From positions 7,325,001 through 7,389,000 of the forward strand of contig CATIUR010000006.1 of NCBI GenBank assembly GCA_949592205.1: a DNA stretch of 64,000 nucleotides, read 5' to 3'. The first letter of the stretch is position 1; each line of letters starts with the position of its first letter. Source of the stretch: Helichrysum umbraculigerum (lineage: Eukaryota; Streptophyta; Magnoliopsida; Asterales; Asteraceae). This document shows positions 1-10,873 of this stretch, one piece after another. The position numbers and the translations under genes were made by a program. The notes under the pieces are model-generated. The model was given only the letters and a program-made list of their open reading frames with translations. It did not search any database and was not told the DNA's origin.

Positions 1-1204
1 GGGTTGTAATCAGTAATGGAGGATAGTGCTTGCTATGACGTCGTTAGCTTATGCCTGTGGTGACGTCTGGGGTTTAAGTATGAAAACGTATTTTAAAGAT
101 TTGTGTCTTGCTTTGCCTAAGTATTCATAGTGTAAACACTAACACCCTACTGTTTGATTTCTCAGATAGTATGTCACTAGGTTGCTAGGCTATGATGATT
201 CTGATAGGAGGAGGCTGCTCAACTCTTCAACACTTTCCATATGGAGGAACAGTGACCCTTCTTGGAATAATATTCCTTGCGCATGAGATAGAGTAACAGA
301 CCTACTATAGTTCTGACCGTTCTTAGCACTACGGGGATACTTAGACTAGGCAATGCATTTAGGATTAAGACTGGGTTTGGTGACTGCTAAACTTTAAATT
401 AATGGCCATTGTTTTGTCCAGAGCTGTGTGATTCAACCAGGATGTGACACAGTCTTCAACCTACGATAGTTCCTTAGCTTCCACATATTTGTACTCCACT
501 TGATGTGTTTCCAACGCTATACGAAGTACTGTGCCGTTTTACGGTCTTTTCGGGATCACATACTTTATGATCACTCTGGACCGTTTTAACAAAGTTTGTA
601 TTAACGTGTAACCATCTATGATATAAATCAGCCCTCACTATAATATATATCCCAATAAATCCCTTATTGATTCACGGTGTACTATACGAAAGATTTTGGA
701 AGAATTTCCACAGCTACACAATTCAGACCATGTTTGTATTTTGAAAACACAGATAGGTAGTGACCGGTTGATCAAGGTTTGCGACTCCTTGTCATACAGG
801 TTCTAACCACGTTTATTGGAGGAAAGACGATTTGGTTTAGAAATTCATAAATATAAAGTTAACAGTACACCGGTTTTCATTTGTGTATTTAAAGTAACAT
901 CGCCCCTAACATATACAAGCTAACTACATCACAACAAGCACATAAGAGACCTACTCACTACGCATGACAAACAATCCTAAATCTATCATAATAACAACAC
1001 TAATCATTATAATAGAAAAGGAAAGAAGTAACCGTTTATAATGCATAGCTAGAATAATGTTGAAAGAATACACGAACGGAATCATCGCAATATCTTCGAC
1101 AATATTACAAATAAGTCCCTCGAAATATTCCCTACACTTTTATAAAAGTAGCCCCTCCGTTAGTCTAGGTTAAATATTAACTAAGAATTAACTAACTAAA
1201 ACCC

Positions 1205-1262
1205 TAATATAGAGAGGGAGACTCTAGAGAGAGAGAGAGAGTGTATGAGAGAGAAAGTGAAA
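1205..1262. repeat. GA/CT microsatellite
   Basis: A run of GAGAGA-rich sequence beside the TATA-like motif of the Athila-like LTR. On the minus strand it reads as a pyrimidine-rich tract. The open frames over this stretch are low-complexity and not credible genes. Confidence 0.7.
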
Positions 1263-1394
1263 GGAAGAAATGAGGTGTGAAGGTGTTTTGAATGAGGAGA
1301 ATGAGGTCACTATGTATAGGCAAGGCATAGGGTCACACGTACAAGCACCAAAGCACCAAGATACAAGCAAACGAAGCAAAACGAGAACACACAG

Positions 1395-1505
1395 GCATGT
1401 GCAGAGCCATACACGGTCTTGTACTAGCCGTACATGGTCTGTTAAGGCCATACACAGCCTTCCCAGGGCCGTACACGGTCTCCTGGGTGGCCGTGTGCTG
1501 CCCAT
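1395..1505. repeat. CG-rich short repeat cassette (GGCCGTACACGG)
   Basis: About five spaced, imperfect copies of a 10-14 bp motif related to GGCCGTACACGGTC, ending with an inverted copy (CCGTGTGC). They sit in an otherwise AT-rich LTR. Similar CG-rich cassettes with different sequences occur in the other LTRs of this window. Confidence 0.6.
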
Positions 1506-2005
1506 GTGCTGTTTTCGGCTTTTCTCGTTGCTTAATTCGCGCGTATCTTCTTCGTTTCTCGTCCGTTTTACTCAATTCTTTCGCCTATGATCTCATAATT
1601 CCGTTACGCTTCTAATGATGCCAAATTGGTAAAATTTGGATGTCTCTAGGTCAGGCGTGTGTGGAATGATCTCGGTTGTGCTTAGACAGCTCTATCTTCC
1701 TCGTCTTTTATCTGATCTTCACGATTCTTGATTCTCCACTCCTGTAATAACTTGTGACATCATTTGAAACTAATTAAGAACTTGTATTATCAGTATATTA
1801 AAAGAGTGTAAGAATCATTGCTAGTTAATCTGCCTCGTTTTGCGTGTCTTTTGGACGTTTTTAGCACTTTTTATAGCAATGCCTATTATCTGACCTACTT
1901 TGTGAAATTAAGTAGATAAATATTTAATTCAAGTGTTTTCACCAAGAATTAGGTCAAATGTGAAGTAAATATGTGTGTAAAAACATGATTTTTTGCTACA
2001 CATCA

Positions 2006-2215
2006 AGCACCATTGACTTGGTCAATGGGGACTTTGGAGAAAATGGTCTTGAGTTCGAATCCGTTCCCACCCATTATTCCAAGCGTGGTGACAGTGGGGT
2101 CTTCAGACTCATTGCCTGGGGCTGGTAGAAGCTCGATGCCAGTTGGTACGTAAAGGGTACACGAGGCCAGGGTTTCCCCGTCGATCTAAACCTTTTGGAG
2201 AATATAGAAAAAGCT
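2006..2215 (+). mobile_element. Probable tRNA-derived SINE
   Basis: An A-box-like motif (TGGTCAATGGG, 2019-2029) is followed 23 bases later by a B box (GTTCGAATCC, 2053-2062). This is the internal RNA polymerase III promoter layout of tRNA-derived SINEs. A non-tRNA body of about 150 bases follows, ending in an AT-rich stretch. No cloverleaf can be completed, so it is not a tRNA gene. The 5' end abuts the LTR end at 2005. Target duplications were not found. Confidence 0.45.
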
Positions 2216-2389
2216 TTAATTAATTAGAATTTAATGTCATATGTTTAATACTTTAAGTTTAATAATGATGGTATTAATGAGATTTTAATAGATGTAGGGG
2301 TATGTTAGTAATTTTACATATATTTTTCAAATATTATTAATAATGTTAATTTCCATCTTAAAAAAAACATCAAAAATGTATTATATAAT

Positions 2390-2397
2390 AGTATAGA
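2390..2397 (-). other. Possible Helitron 5' terminus (isolated)
   Basis: On the minus strand TCTATACTATTATATAATAC follows an A, matching the 5' ends of the better Helitron candidates in this window. No matching hairpin plus CTAG end was found to the left, so this is only a suggestion. The rest of 2216-2551 is AT-rich with nothing recognisable. Confidence 0.15.
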
Positions 2398-2551
2398 TAA
2401 GTCAAGTAATCAATCATCATATCCTTTATACAATGTTAAATTAATTAAAGAATATTGACATATTTTTAAAACTTAATAATGATATAGAAAAAGATATCAC
2501 CACCAAGACTCACCATTACAATTTCGAATCAAATAGCCCAGTACGTACACT

Positions 2552-3039
2552 CACTACAACAAAAGTGTCAATTCTTCACGCTTTTTACTTCACGCTTTTA
2601 TAAAGTGTTAACTTATTTGCTAAGTTATTCACACTTATAAGTGTGTACAAAATGTTCACGCTTTTAAGTGTAAACAAATTGAAGTAATAATAATATGTAT
2701 CACAATGTTGACGCTTACAAGCGTGAAAAAATCAAAATTTGCAACACTTTAAAGTGTGAAGATCATTTCTTAACACCCAAATTCTTCACGCTTAAGAAGC
2801 GTGAACAAATTGAGTGTTACGAAACGATCTTCACGCTTTTAGGTGTGGACTTTGTTCAATTTTTTCACACTTATAATTGTGAACATTGTGATAGATATTA
2901 TTATTAGTTCAATTTCTTCACGCTTAAAAGCGTGAACATTTTGCACACACTTATAAGTGTGAATAACTTGGCAAATAAGTTAACACTTTATAAAAGTGTG
3001 AATAAAAAAGCGTGAAGAATTGACACTTTTCTTGTAGTG
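2552..3039. mobile_element. CACTA-type miniature foldback element
   Basis: The 488 bp element begins CACTACAAC and ends in the complement of CACTACAAG, the terminus of CACTA (En/Spm) transposons. It is flanked on both sides by ACT (2549-2551 and 3040-3042), the 3 bp target duplication expected of CACTA elements. The terminal inverted repeats run about 130 bp per side. The interior is filled with TTCACGCTT and CACACTTATAAGTGTG motifs in both orientations, as expected of subterminal transposase-binding repeats. There is no transposase, so it is a non-autonomous element. The short frame inside is not a gene. Confidence 0.85.
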
Positions 3040-3163
3040 ACTGCAAAACTCAGATAAGTGATTCAAACATGATATTAATTATAATTACTTCTTTATAAAT
3101 ACTCAATTTAAACACTCACAACACAACTTTTTAACTACAAATCAAAACACTCACAACAATAAT

Positions 3164-3286
3164 ATGACTCTTACTTCATCTGAACTCCAATCAATGTTTA
3201 ACACTCACTATTTCAACACGGATAAAATATATTTGCTTTCAAATGTAGGTGTAAACCAAGCTATATTACCCGCCATCGTAAATTAA
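3164..3286 (+). CDS. Small unrecognised ORF (40 aa)
   Basis: An ATG opens a 40-codon frame, about 65 bases downstream of a TATA-like motif (TTTATAAATA near 3093) and an A/C-rich leader with repeated ACTCACAAC. I do not recognise the product. It could be a first exon of a lost gene, a small peptide or chance. There is no second exon I can defend. Confidence 0.15.
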   Translation: MTLTSSELQSMFNTHYFNTDKIYLLSNVGVNQAILPAIVN

Positions 3287-4483
3287 TCAACACTATCCTC
3301 TACAAATAAGGTACAGCTTCATTGTTAAGTTACCCTACTAGTGTTACTTTGATTAGTTTATGTGTTCATCGTGAGGCACGCACTGCATAAAACCCGAATA
3401 TGTAAATATATGAGCATGATAACTGCAAATCGATCAACATGGCAAACATGTAACCTAAAAGATGTAAATAAAGCTTAATGTTTGACTGTATGGACGTCTT
3501 AATTGGTAAAAGGTTACGTTGTTGGTCAACTTCTAGGAAAAGTTGCATCTTTTCGAACTCGAACTTAGACATGTAAGATTGAGTAATGTCCTCTGCACCT
3601 AACATTTCAAGGGCTCATAAGTGATGGGATAAAAGGGTGGGGAATGAGAACATTAAGACCACGTTTGTTTTTTGACTTAATGGCAAAAAACTAAAAAGGC
3701 TTAACTTATTAAGTCATTTACGGGTGTTTGTTTATTTGGCTATTCACATTGAACAAACAACAATTTATTAAATATAACTTATTCGGAACATACATTATAT
3801 ATTCAGATAGAGAGTGTATCTATTCAAAACTTAACAAGAAAAAAAAAACAAACGGAACTTAATTAATAATTTATGATTTTTAATTTCATATAATGCGATG
3901 TTTTATTATGTGCTGGTGAGTGATCACCCGTTTCCCGTTGAATCGATTTTATGTGTAAAACTTTTAGTACTTTCTTTCTTTCCAATTTTATTGTCCACCT
4001 CAGAAAATTGTTCACTTACAAAAACTATGTACAAAAATTATTAAATTCCCAAATATACCCTAATTTAAAACTAACAATATCTCATTCTTAATTATTTCAA
4101 GTCAAATTTTCCTCGAATATGACATACTTACCCTATTTTAAAATAAAAAAGCCATGTTAGGGACGATAATATGTTTGGGACGGAGAGAATATTACAAAAT
4201 GGGAATAAGTAAGGGAATTAAAAATAGGGTATTGTTAACGATAGCCCTAAGGGCTGTCAATAATCAATTTGGACACGTATAAAATGATTGTACTTCAACA
4301 AAAATTCAGGTGGGTCAACTAAAATTCATGGGCCATAATATTTATTATGGTAAGAGTACAAATGTTAATGCACGTATTAAAGTCTTATTGATAGCCCTTA
4401 AGGTTGTCTTTATCATTTTCCTTAAAGGGTATTGTTATTGATAGCCCTTAAGGCTGTCTTTATCATTTTCTTTAAAAATAATA
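3287..4483. other. No gene; degenerate repeats
   Basis: No credible coding sequence. Roughly 3967-4187 starts and ends like a decayed Stowaway MITE (right end GGGACGGAGAGAATA). From about 4230 to 4475 a motif containing GATAGCCCTTAAGG and CTGTC is present three times in direct orientation, probably from an older repeat. Confidence 0.4.
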
Positions 4484-4736
4484 CTCCCTCCGTCCCATTT
4501 CTATTGTCCATTATTTCCATTTTGGGGTGTACCAAATTAATTGTCCACTTCCATAAATAGAAAGTTTAAGGAAATAAAGTTCTTTTTTACCCCTAGTGTA
4601 TATATATAAGACAAAAAAATAGGTAAAAAGTAGAGGGTAAAACTGTCATTTTATCAAAAAGTAAGAGAGAGATAGTTATATTTTCTTAAACTGCGTGCCT
4701 TTTTGTCTGGTGACAATAAAATTGGGACGGAGGGAG
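4484..4736. mobile_element. Stowaway MITE
   Basis: The 253 bp element has termini CTCCCTCCGTCCC and its complement and is flanked by TA on both sides (4482-4483 and 4737-4738). This is the hallmark of Stowaway (Tc1/mariner-type) MITEs. It is related to the copy at 17162-17411, sharing the interior AATTGTCC and ACTGCGTG-type segments. Confidence 0.9.
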
Positions 4737-4738
4737 TA

Positions 4739-5159
4739 GCTTTTTTTTTTTTTTTTTTTTGTCTATTTTTTTAAAAAAACAAGAAAAAAAGAAAAACAAA
4801 CTCACGCATTAGAGGATTCCGATTAATAGTAAAACACGTTTGTTTCTACACAGTCAACAAATCTTCCATAATTTTAGGTAGAATAATTAACTCGTTCATC
4901 ACTCTAAAATCCATACTCTGCATTTGGAGTTCAAAACCCTTAAATGGATTTTTAACAATCAATAAATAAAAAAACCATATTGGTATGAGCATATTATATT
5001 TAGGTGAAGTGAACAACAATCATGTTAAAAGATCCATTATAGAGATTCCAATATAGGCATATGTGAGGAATGCTTCCATCTCCAAATTAGCATAGCCAAC
5101 TCCTCCTTTGATATCGATATCTGACGTGCTTTTAACAAAATTAGCATTATCGACAATCA
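4739..5159. other. No gene; poly-T tract
   Basis: A run of about 20 T (4741-4760) is followed by AT-rich sequence with no recognisable gene or repeat. Confidence 0.4.
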
Positions 5160-5358
5160 GGGTAGGGTAGGGTTGTTATTATCGGTTCCCTTGAATATCG
5201 GGTAAAACCGACTTTTGTCGGCCCCATCGACCGGTCTCACAACCAATATGAAGGACGTAATCCGCGGTTAAAGGAACATGAGAACGGGGATTGAACCCGC
5301 GACCTCCTCCTTTTTGCTGCATGTCCCCCACTGATAGACTATAATCGCGGGAACAATC
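5160..5358 (-). mobile_element. Probable tRNA-derived SINE
   Basis: Read on the minus strand, an A box (TAGTCTATCAG) and a B box (GGTTCAATCC) are separated by 33 bases, close to tRNA spacing. A body of about 120 bases follows that is not tRNA-like and ends in AACAACCCTACCCTACCC. The acceptor stem does not pair well, so I prefer SINE over a tRNA gene. It lies about 390 bases upstream of the first PIN5-like start codon. Confidence 0.5.
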
Positions 5359-5639
5359 TTCATAAAAATAAGATTAAATCTGAAGTCGATCGACGTCATA
5401 TGAAAACTAGTTATAATTATGGAGCTTGAGATTGTGATCAACATATTATTAGTATACAATTAAGTTTCATAAACTTAAACCACTCCATTGGTTGTTAGTG
5501 GAGTTTGGATTGTTCTAATTATATGTCTTGCCAAACATATTAGCTTTATATGTACTTTTACTATACAACACTTCACGTCATCCATAATCCAAAAAGACTC
5601 CCTCCTCATTGATCACTATAACCTCTCATGAGGATTTCT

Positions 5640-5650
5640 TTTTATATAGA
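5640..5650 (+). promoter_or_regulatory. TATA-like box of PIN5-like gene 1
   Basis: TTTTATATAGA lies about 100 bases upstream of the start codon at 5746, a normal distance for a plant core promoter. Assigned by position only. Confidence 0.35.
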
Positions 5651-5745
5651 TACAGCCATTGATCATGTTTTAACCTCCAAAAGTACACTTAGTTGCATCT
5701 AAACAACGAAACGTAAACTATTTACGAGTACGTGCACATTGTAAA

Positions 5746-8267
5746 ATGATAGGATGGGTAGACATTTACAATGTAATATCCGCTATGTTTCCACTCTACG
5801 TAGCACTTACTTTAGGCTACGGCTCAGTGAAATGGTGGCACATGTTTAAGCCAGATCATTGTGATGCTATAAACCGACTCAATTGCTACTTCATCATGCC
5901 TCTTTACACATTCGACTTCACAACACGCATCAACCCTTACAAAATGAATCATCTATTCATAGCAGCCGATATTGTCTCAAAAACCATCATTCTTGTAGCA
6001 ATAATGTTATGGGCTAATTGTAGTAATAAAGGCAACTATTCGTGGTCAGTTACAAGCTACTCTTTGTCTAGCTTGAATAATACTCTCGTTGTAGGGGTTC
6101 CACTTATGCGAGCCATGTATGGGATGTTGGGAGAGAATCTCGTCATCCAGTCATCAATTTTGCAATCTTTGTTATGGAATATGTTGTTATTGTTTATGCT
6201 AGAGTTCGGACGTGCAAAGAAACAATTGGATCTTGAGAGCAATGAAGAGGGGGATTTAACTAGAAGACCTTCCATATTGATGTTAATGAAGATTGTTGGG
6301 TTGAAGGTTGCAAAGAACCCCAACTGTTATGCATGCGTCACGGGACTTCTATGGGCACTAATTGCAAATAGGTATGGTATCTTTGACAATACATAGTAGC
6401 ATCTCTTCCTTTATAATACAAAGTACTCCGTATATAATTTTATAGGAGAAAATGAGAGGTGCTGCTATCAGCATATATGCATAGGTGCTGCTACTCATAA
6501 AGGCGAGTGTGATTATGTATATCATATAGTTTAAGGATTCAAATGTGAAAGTTAGTGTAAACTTTTCTCTTTGCAGTACCTAACTCGGATGCTGATGACA
6601 GCATATACGTTTTGTTATTATTTTAGTATTCAAACTTCAAGAACTACGCAAAATTGTATTCATGTTTGTAACCTAGAGTGTACAAGTGCAGTTTACCGGG
6701 GCAATGGTTCTATATACCAAGTATTTTGACATGTAGAATTCAAATAATCTTCTTATTGCTATGTTGTCTATCTATACAATTACTCAGGTGGAATCTGAGA
6801 ATGCCGCACATAATTGAAGGATCAATACTGATCATGTCAAGAGCTGGTGCGGGTATTGCCATGTTTTGCATGGGTAAGAACTTTTTATCATCACATCACA
6901 TGTATGAGAAAAGGAGATGCACAAAAACAGTTATGCCAGTTTGTGCTGTTTATTTTTTCTAAAGTTAAACAACCCCCATTTTCATATAATTTGCTCTGTT
7001 TATTTACTCTGTTTTAGTTTTCCTTTCATTGCTTTTCATGGAATTACAGTTTGATTTTATAATCCTCGCATATATATAGGTCTAGTAATGGCGTTGCAAG
7101 AGAAGATGATTGATTGTGGTGTTAAGCTAACGTTATACGGGATGTTATTGAGGTTTGTTGCTGCACCAGCGACCTTGGCCGTTGGCGCTCTTGCTATTGG
7201 TTTACGAAGGGATGTGCTTCGTGTTGCCATCATTCAAGTAAGCATAACGATTTGTCATCCTATAACGGAAATTTGATGATAATATTGGTATAACCAGAAA
7301 ATTGCAAAAAGTTGCAAACTTTCCATCTTCACTTATAACACGAATACAAGACCTAGAAAGCTACACAAGGAAATTAATGAATAAATTGAAAAAGTGGGCA
7401 ACTGGGTATGTCAAAATTAATGAATAAATTGAAAAGAACTTTATAGAAATGAAAAGATAGTGTTCATATACCCTGTAAAAGGAAAAATGGGCTGACCCAA
7501 TTGTCTTACATTGAAAACATTGTTTCGCATTATGGAAAAATAATACGTTATAAGGGATATCATATATGTTGTTAACAACGTGTATACAGATGCATATTAG
7601 ATAAAAGTTTACATATTCCGTACGTAGACTAATCAAGATACGCAACATTGGTCCCTCCTTCAGCCCTTTTTAGCAAGGGAAAGACGACACTTTTCATTTT
7701 ACAAGACTCAATTAGACGTGAACAACACAGATATACACTAGTACTATACTCATGCATTTTGATCTATGCTTTATAAAGTAATTTCAAATATATGATGTAC
7801 AAAAATTTGTTGTTCGAGTGATTTGATGGTTTATGTTGCTTGACGTTTGCGAAACTTGTTTGTTTCAACTCTTTTGATTGTTTTCAATCAGGCTGCTCTA
7901 CCACAAGCCATTTCATCTTTCGTATACGCAAAGGAATATGGACTCCATGCAAATGTGCTTAGCACTGCGTAAGTTCTTTACTTTTAACACTTTTGCTAAT
8001 TTAGTTTGATCAACTTGATTCTTATTAAAATATCTTATATTCTTATGTTTTTAAAAAACTACCAAATTAATATAAAACCATTAGGAGTAAATTCAGCATA
8101 ACTACTACAACTCCACGACTTCTGATCCAATTTGATGCTTCATTAAATAAGTTTGATTCGTATTTTTAAAATCGTGAATTCTATCTTTCAGGGTCATCTT
8201 TGGCACGATTATATCCATACCGGTGCTTGTTGCATATTATGCTGCTCTTGATCTATTACATGGATGA
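5746..8267 (+). CDS. PIN5: PIN5-like auxin efflux carrier (gene 1)
   Basis: I join five exons: 5746-6371, 6788-6873, 7080-7237, 7892-7968 and 8192-8267. All introns are GT-AG, the frame stays open and the product is 340 aa. The start is the first ATG and gives the expected short N-terminus with YVALTLGYGSVKWW. Family features seen are the VVGVPL segment near residue 120, the NPN.Y motif near residue 190 and a C-terminal half containing EGSIL and VLRVAIIQAALPQ. The loop between the two membrane halves is only about 30 residues, as in short PINs (PIN5/PIN8). Family knowledge: short PINs act mainly at the ER in intracellular auxin homeostasis. No lesion was seen. A convergent paralogue lies at 15998-18115 beyond a Copia insertion. 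Confidence 0.88.
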
Positions 8268-8658
8268 TCGAAATTTATCACTGTTGATTCCAATTATCAT
8301 GGATTCTTAAATATTTAATTTTGTATGTTCAGTTAAGTTAATAAAATATATGAGTTTTAATCATGATATGAGACCTGTCTATTCATTATTTTACAAACCA
8401 AAAGTTCAAATTTTTATCATTTGATGATCAGTGTGAACACTCTAATCATATACACTATCTACAGATCCACCCTTATCATTCCTGGATGTAATAGTTTGGG
8501 CCCATATACCTGTGAGTTTCAACCAATATGACAATTTCTACCTTGTACATCTGTACCAAATCTATAAACCAATTACAATAAACTGTATCCCGTTTTTTTC
8601 TTTTTAGAAAGGCAAATACCCACACACCCCACTACCACGAATATCTACATTAATCCAC
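8268..8658. other. Gene 1 downstream region
   Basis: 3' flank of the PIN5-like gene. No gene or repeat recognised before the Copia target duplication (GAATA, 8659-8663). Confidence 0.4.
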
Positions 8659-8663
8659 GAATA

Positions 8664-9320
8664 TGTTGGAGGAAAAGGTCGTGTAACGGGTAAGGATTTC
8701 AATGACCGGATATCCCTTTGAATCGTGTTATCACTTTCCGAAAACAACAATTCGACCCTATATGCCTTGGATTACACGAATTTTGTTTTGGGATAAGACA
8801 AAGAGTGTTATTGATTGAGACAACAATTCAAGAACCAGGTTGCTAGAGAGTGTTAATGTGTTGTTCTTACTTTCTCATGTGAATTTTGTTCTATTATATA
8901 GAACACCCAAACATAATGGAATTATTGGAAATAATGGTCCAATAATGTCATCCATTAATCTCTTGCAGTTTCTAAGACCCTTGAGTTCATGGCTCATTAA
9001 AACAATGATGACCGTAAAGTCTCATAAGTTACACACATATTAACAGTCACAATCCATGGGTCAAAACCGCCCCACGGGTCAAAACTTCCCCAGTGTTATG
9101 GGTCAAAATTGCCCATTGCCATTGCTCAAAACTGCTTTTGCAATGGCCAAAACTGCCTTTTGCTAAGGCCAAAACTGCCTTTTACTATGGCCAAAACTGC
9201 CTCGTTATGCCATTGTTTTGGGTCAGAGATGTCATCAACTTGATGGGCGTACACTCCGTACCTCCTAACCCATTTCCAAGTCTAATAACCATATCTCTCA
9301 ATTACACTAAATTACTAACA
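8664..9320 (-). repeat. Copia 3' LTR
   Basis: 657 bp, identical in layout to 13860-14518. Positions 9055-9205 hold spaced copies of AAAACTGCC/GGCCAAAACTGCC, a short-period repeat that may be a U3 enhancer array. The purine tract AGGGAGGAT (minus strand, about 9321-9331) precedes it. Confidence 0.92.
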
Positions 9321-9331
9321 ATCCTCCCTAA
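9321..9331 (-). other. Copia polypurine tract
   Basis: TTAGGGAGGAT on the minus strand immediately before the 3' LTR, in the position where plus-strand DNA synthesis is primed. Confidence 0.7.
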
Positions 9332-9844
9332 TTTAGTGTAATTCCTTTACATGAGATAATCAAACAAAACAAAACTTATGCATAAATGAAAATGTCTTGA
9401 AGATTGAATTTCCATCTTAGTACATTACACATTTCAAATATTCGAGAATCGGGGTGTTCTAAGAATTGAACCCTTCAACCCATTTGAATACCTGAAGATA
9501 ATATACACACAAGTTTCAAATACTCTATGGCGATCTTGACACTATACTAGCCATGTGTCCATATCCATTCATGAATGTTACAAAGCTAAAAGTCCAAAGC
9601 TTTTTTGAAGCGGCAAAACTTCACATTCACATAGGTAGTTCCTTTACTTCATGCACCTGCTTTTGCACTTTTTCAAAGGAGCTATTAAGAAGTAAACTTC
9701 AACCTAACCTCAGCAGGTCCGAGCACATACCCTTGGGATGACATATATATAACAATGTGCTCCAATTTCTAAGTGTAAGCTTTCCACATTGAATTCAGCT
9801 CCTAATTCCTATTAGGAGGGAATCGGGTGTCTTACCATTAGAAA

Positions 9845-10873
9845 TTATGTGGACTTTAAACCCATCCCTAATGCAGACTTATTAACCAAGTCTCTAGCTA
9901 ATCCCTTCGTCAAGTGATCAGCTAAATTCTGTTGTGACCTCACAAACTCTACAGAAATCACCCCATTCATGATTAGTTCACGAATCATGCTATGTCTAAC
10001 ACCTAAGTGTCTAGACTTCCCATTGTACATTTGGCTATAAGCCTTTGCCAATGTAGCAGCACTATCACAATGGATAGAAATGGGTGCTATAGGTTTAGGC
10101 CACAATGGAATCTCATAAATCAAGTTTCTTAGCCATTCCGCTTCTTTACCAGCAGCAGCTAATGCAACAAACTCAGATTCCATTATCGAGTTGGTAATAC
10201 ATATTTGCTTCTTGGAAGCCCATGAAATGGAACCTCCCCCAAGCAAGAACACCCAACCACTTGTTGAAGAATGATCTTCGGCATTGGTTATCCAACTCGC
10301 ATCAGAATAACCTTCTAAAACCGAAGGATATCCAACATAAGATAAACTATAATCCATAGTTTTCTTTAAATACTTTAGTACCCACCTAATTGCTTGCCAA
10401 TGATGAGCACTAGGATTACTTGTAAACCTACTCAATTTTCCCACAGCAAATGCAATATCCGGCCTTGTACTTGTCATGGCATACATTAAGCAACCAATCA
10501 CCTTTGAATACTCAAGTTGTGATATAGCATCACCTTTATTAGGTAAAAACTTCATGCTTGGATCCATTGGCGTACTCACAGGATTACAATCAAAACAATT
10601 GAATTTCTTAAGTACCTTCTCAATGTAATGAGCTTGAGAAATTGAAATTCCTTTGTTTTCACGTTTAATCCTAATGCCAAGGATAACGTCAGCCTCCCCC
10701 ATATCTTTCATGGAGAACTTTGATGACAAAAACTCCTTTGTTGAGTCAACTTGATCTTGATCAGTCCCAAAGATCAACATGTCATCAACATATAGACAAA
10801 TGATGACTCCTTTACCGAATTCGTCAAATTTGCTATATACACATTTGTCGGATTGGTTTAAATTATAACTACT
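9845..10873 (-). pseudogene. Copia pol, 3' part: RT end and RNase H
   Basis: The frame runs on from the upstream pol after one in-frame TGA (10871-10873). It contains the RT catalytic YVDD motif near 10785, the SRPDIAF segment and the copia RNase H (DASW; ESEFVALAAAGKEAEWLRN). It ends with a normal stop before the 3' LTR. The TGA separates the catalytic aspartates from the rest of the polymerase, so the copy is inactive. Confidence 0.9.

Larger units (their letters stand above)
1..2005 (-). mobile_element. Athila-like Ty3/gypsy LTR, cut by window start
   Basis: The first 784 bases recur at 21372-22155 with only a few substitutions and no length change. The second copy lies next to a primer-binding site and an Athila-type gag, so this is an LTR read on the minus strand. 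I place its 5' end at 2005, where the minus strand starts TGATGTGTAGC. A TATA-like motif (minus strand CTCTATATTAG, near 1206-1216) fits a U3 promoter. No purine tract lies to the right of 2005, so the right flank looks like host DNA; this is a 5' or solo LTR. The lineage name is inferred from the neighbouring copy. The exact right end is my choice. Confidence 0.6.

Noticed and set aside
1224..1615. Overlapping open frames on both strands
   Set aside because: Mutual shadows in a repeat-rich LTR segment.
5268..5340. tRNA gene
   Set aside because: Good A and B boxes but no convincing acceptor stem or anticodon arm; a 3' body follows, so SINE is preferred.
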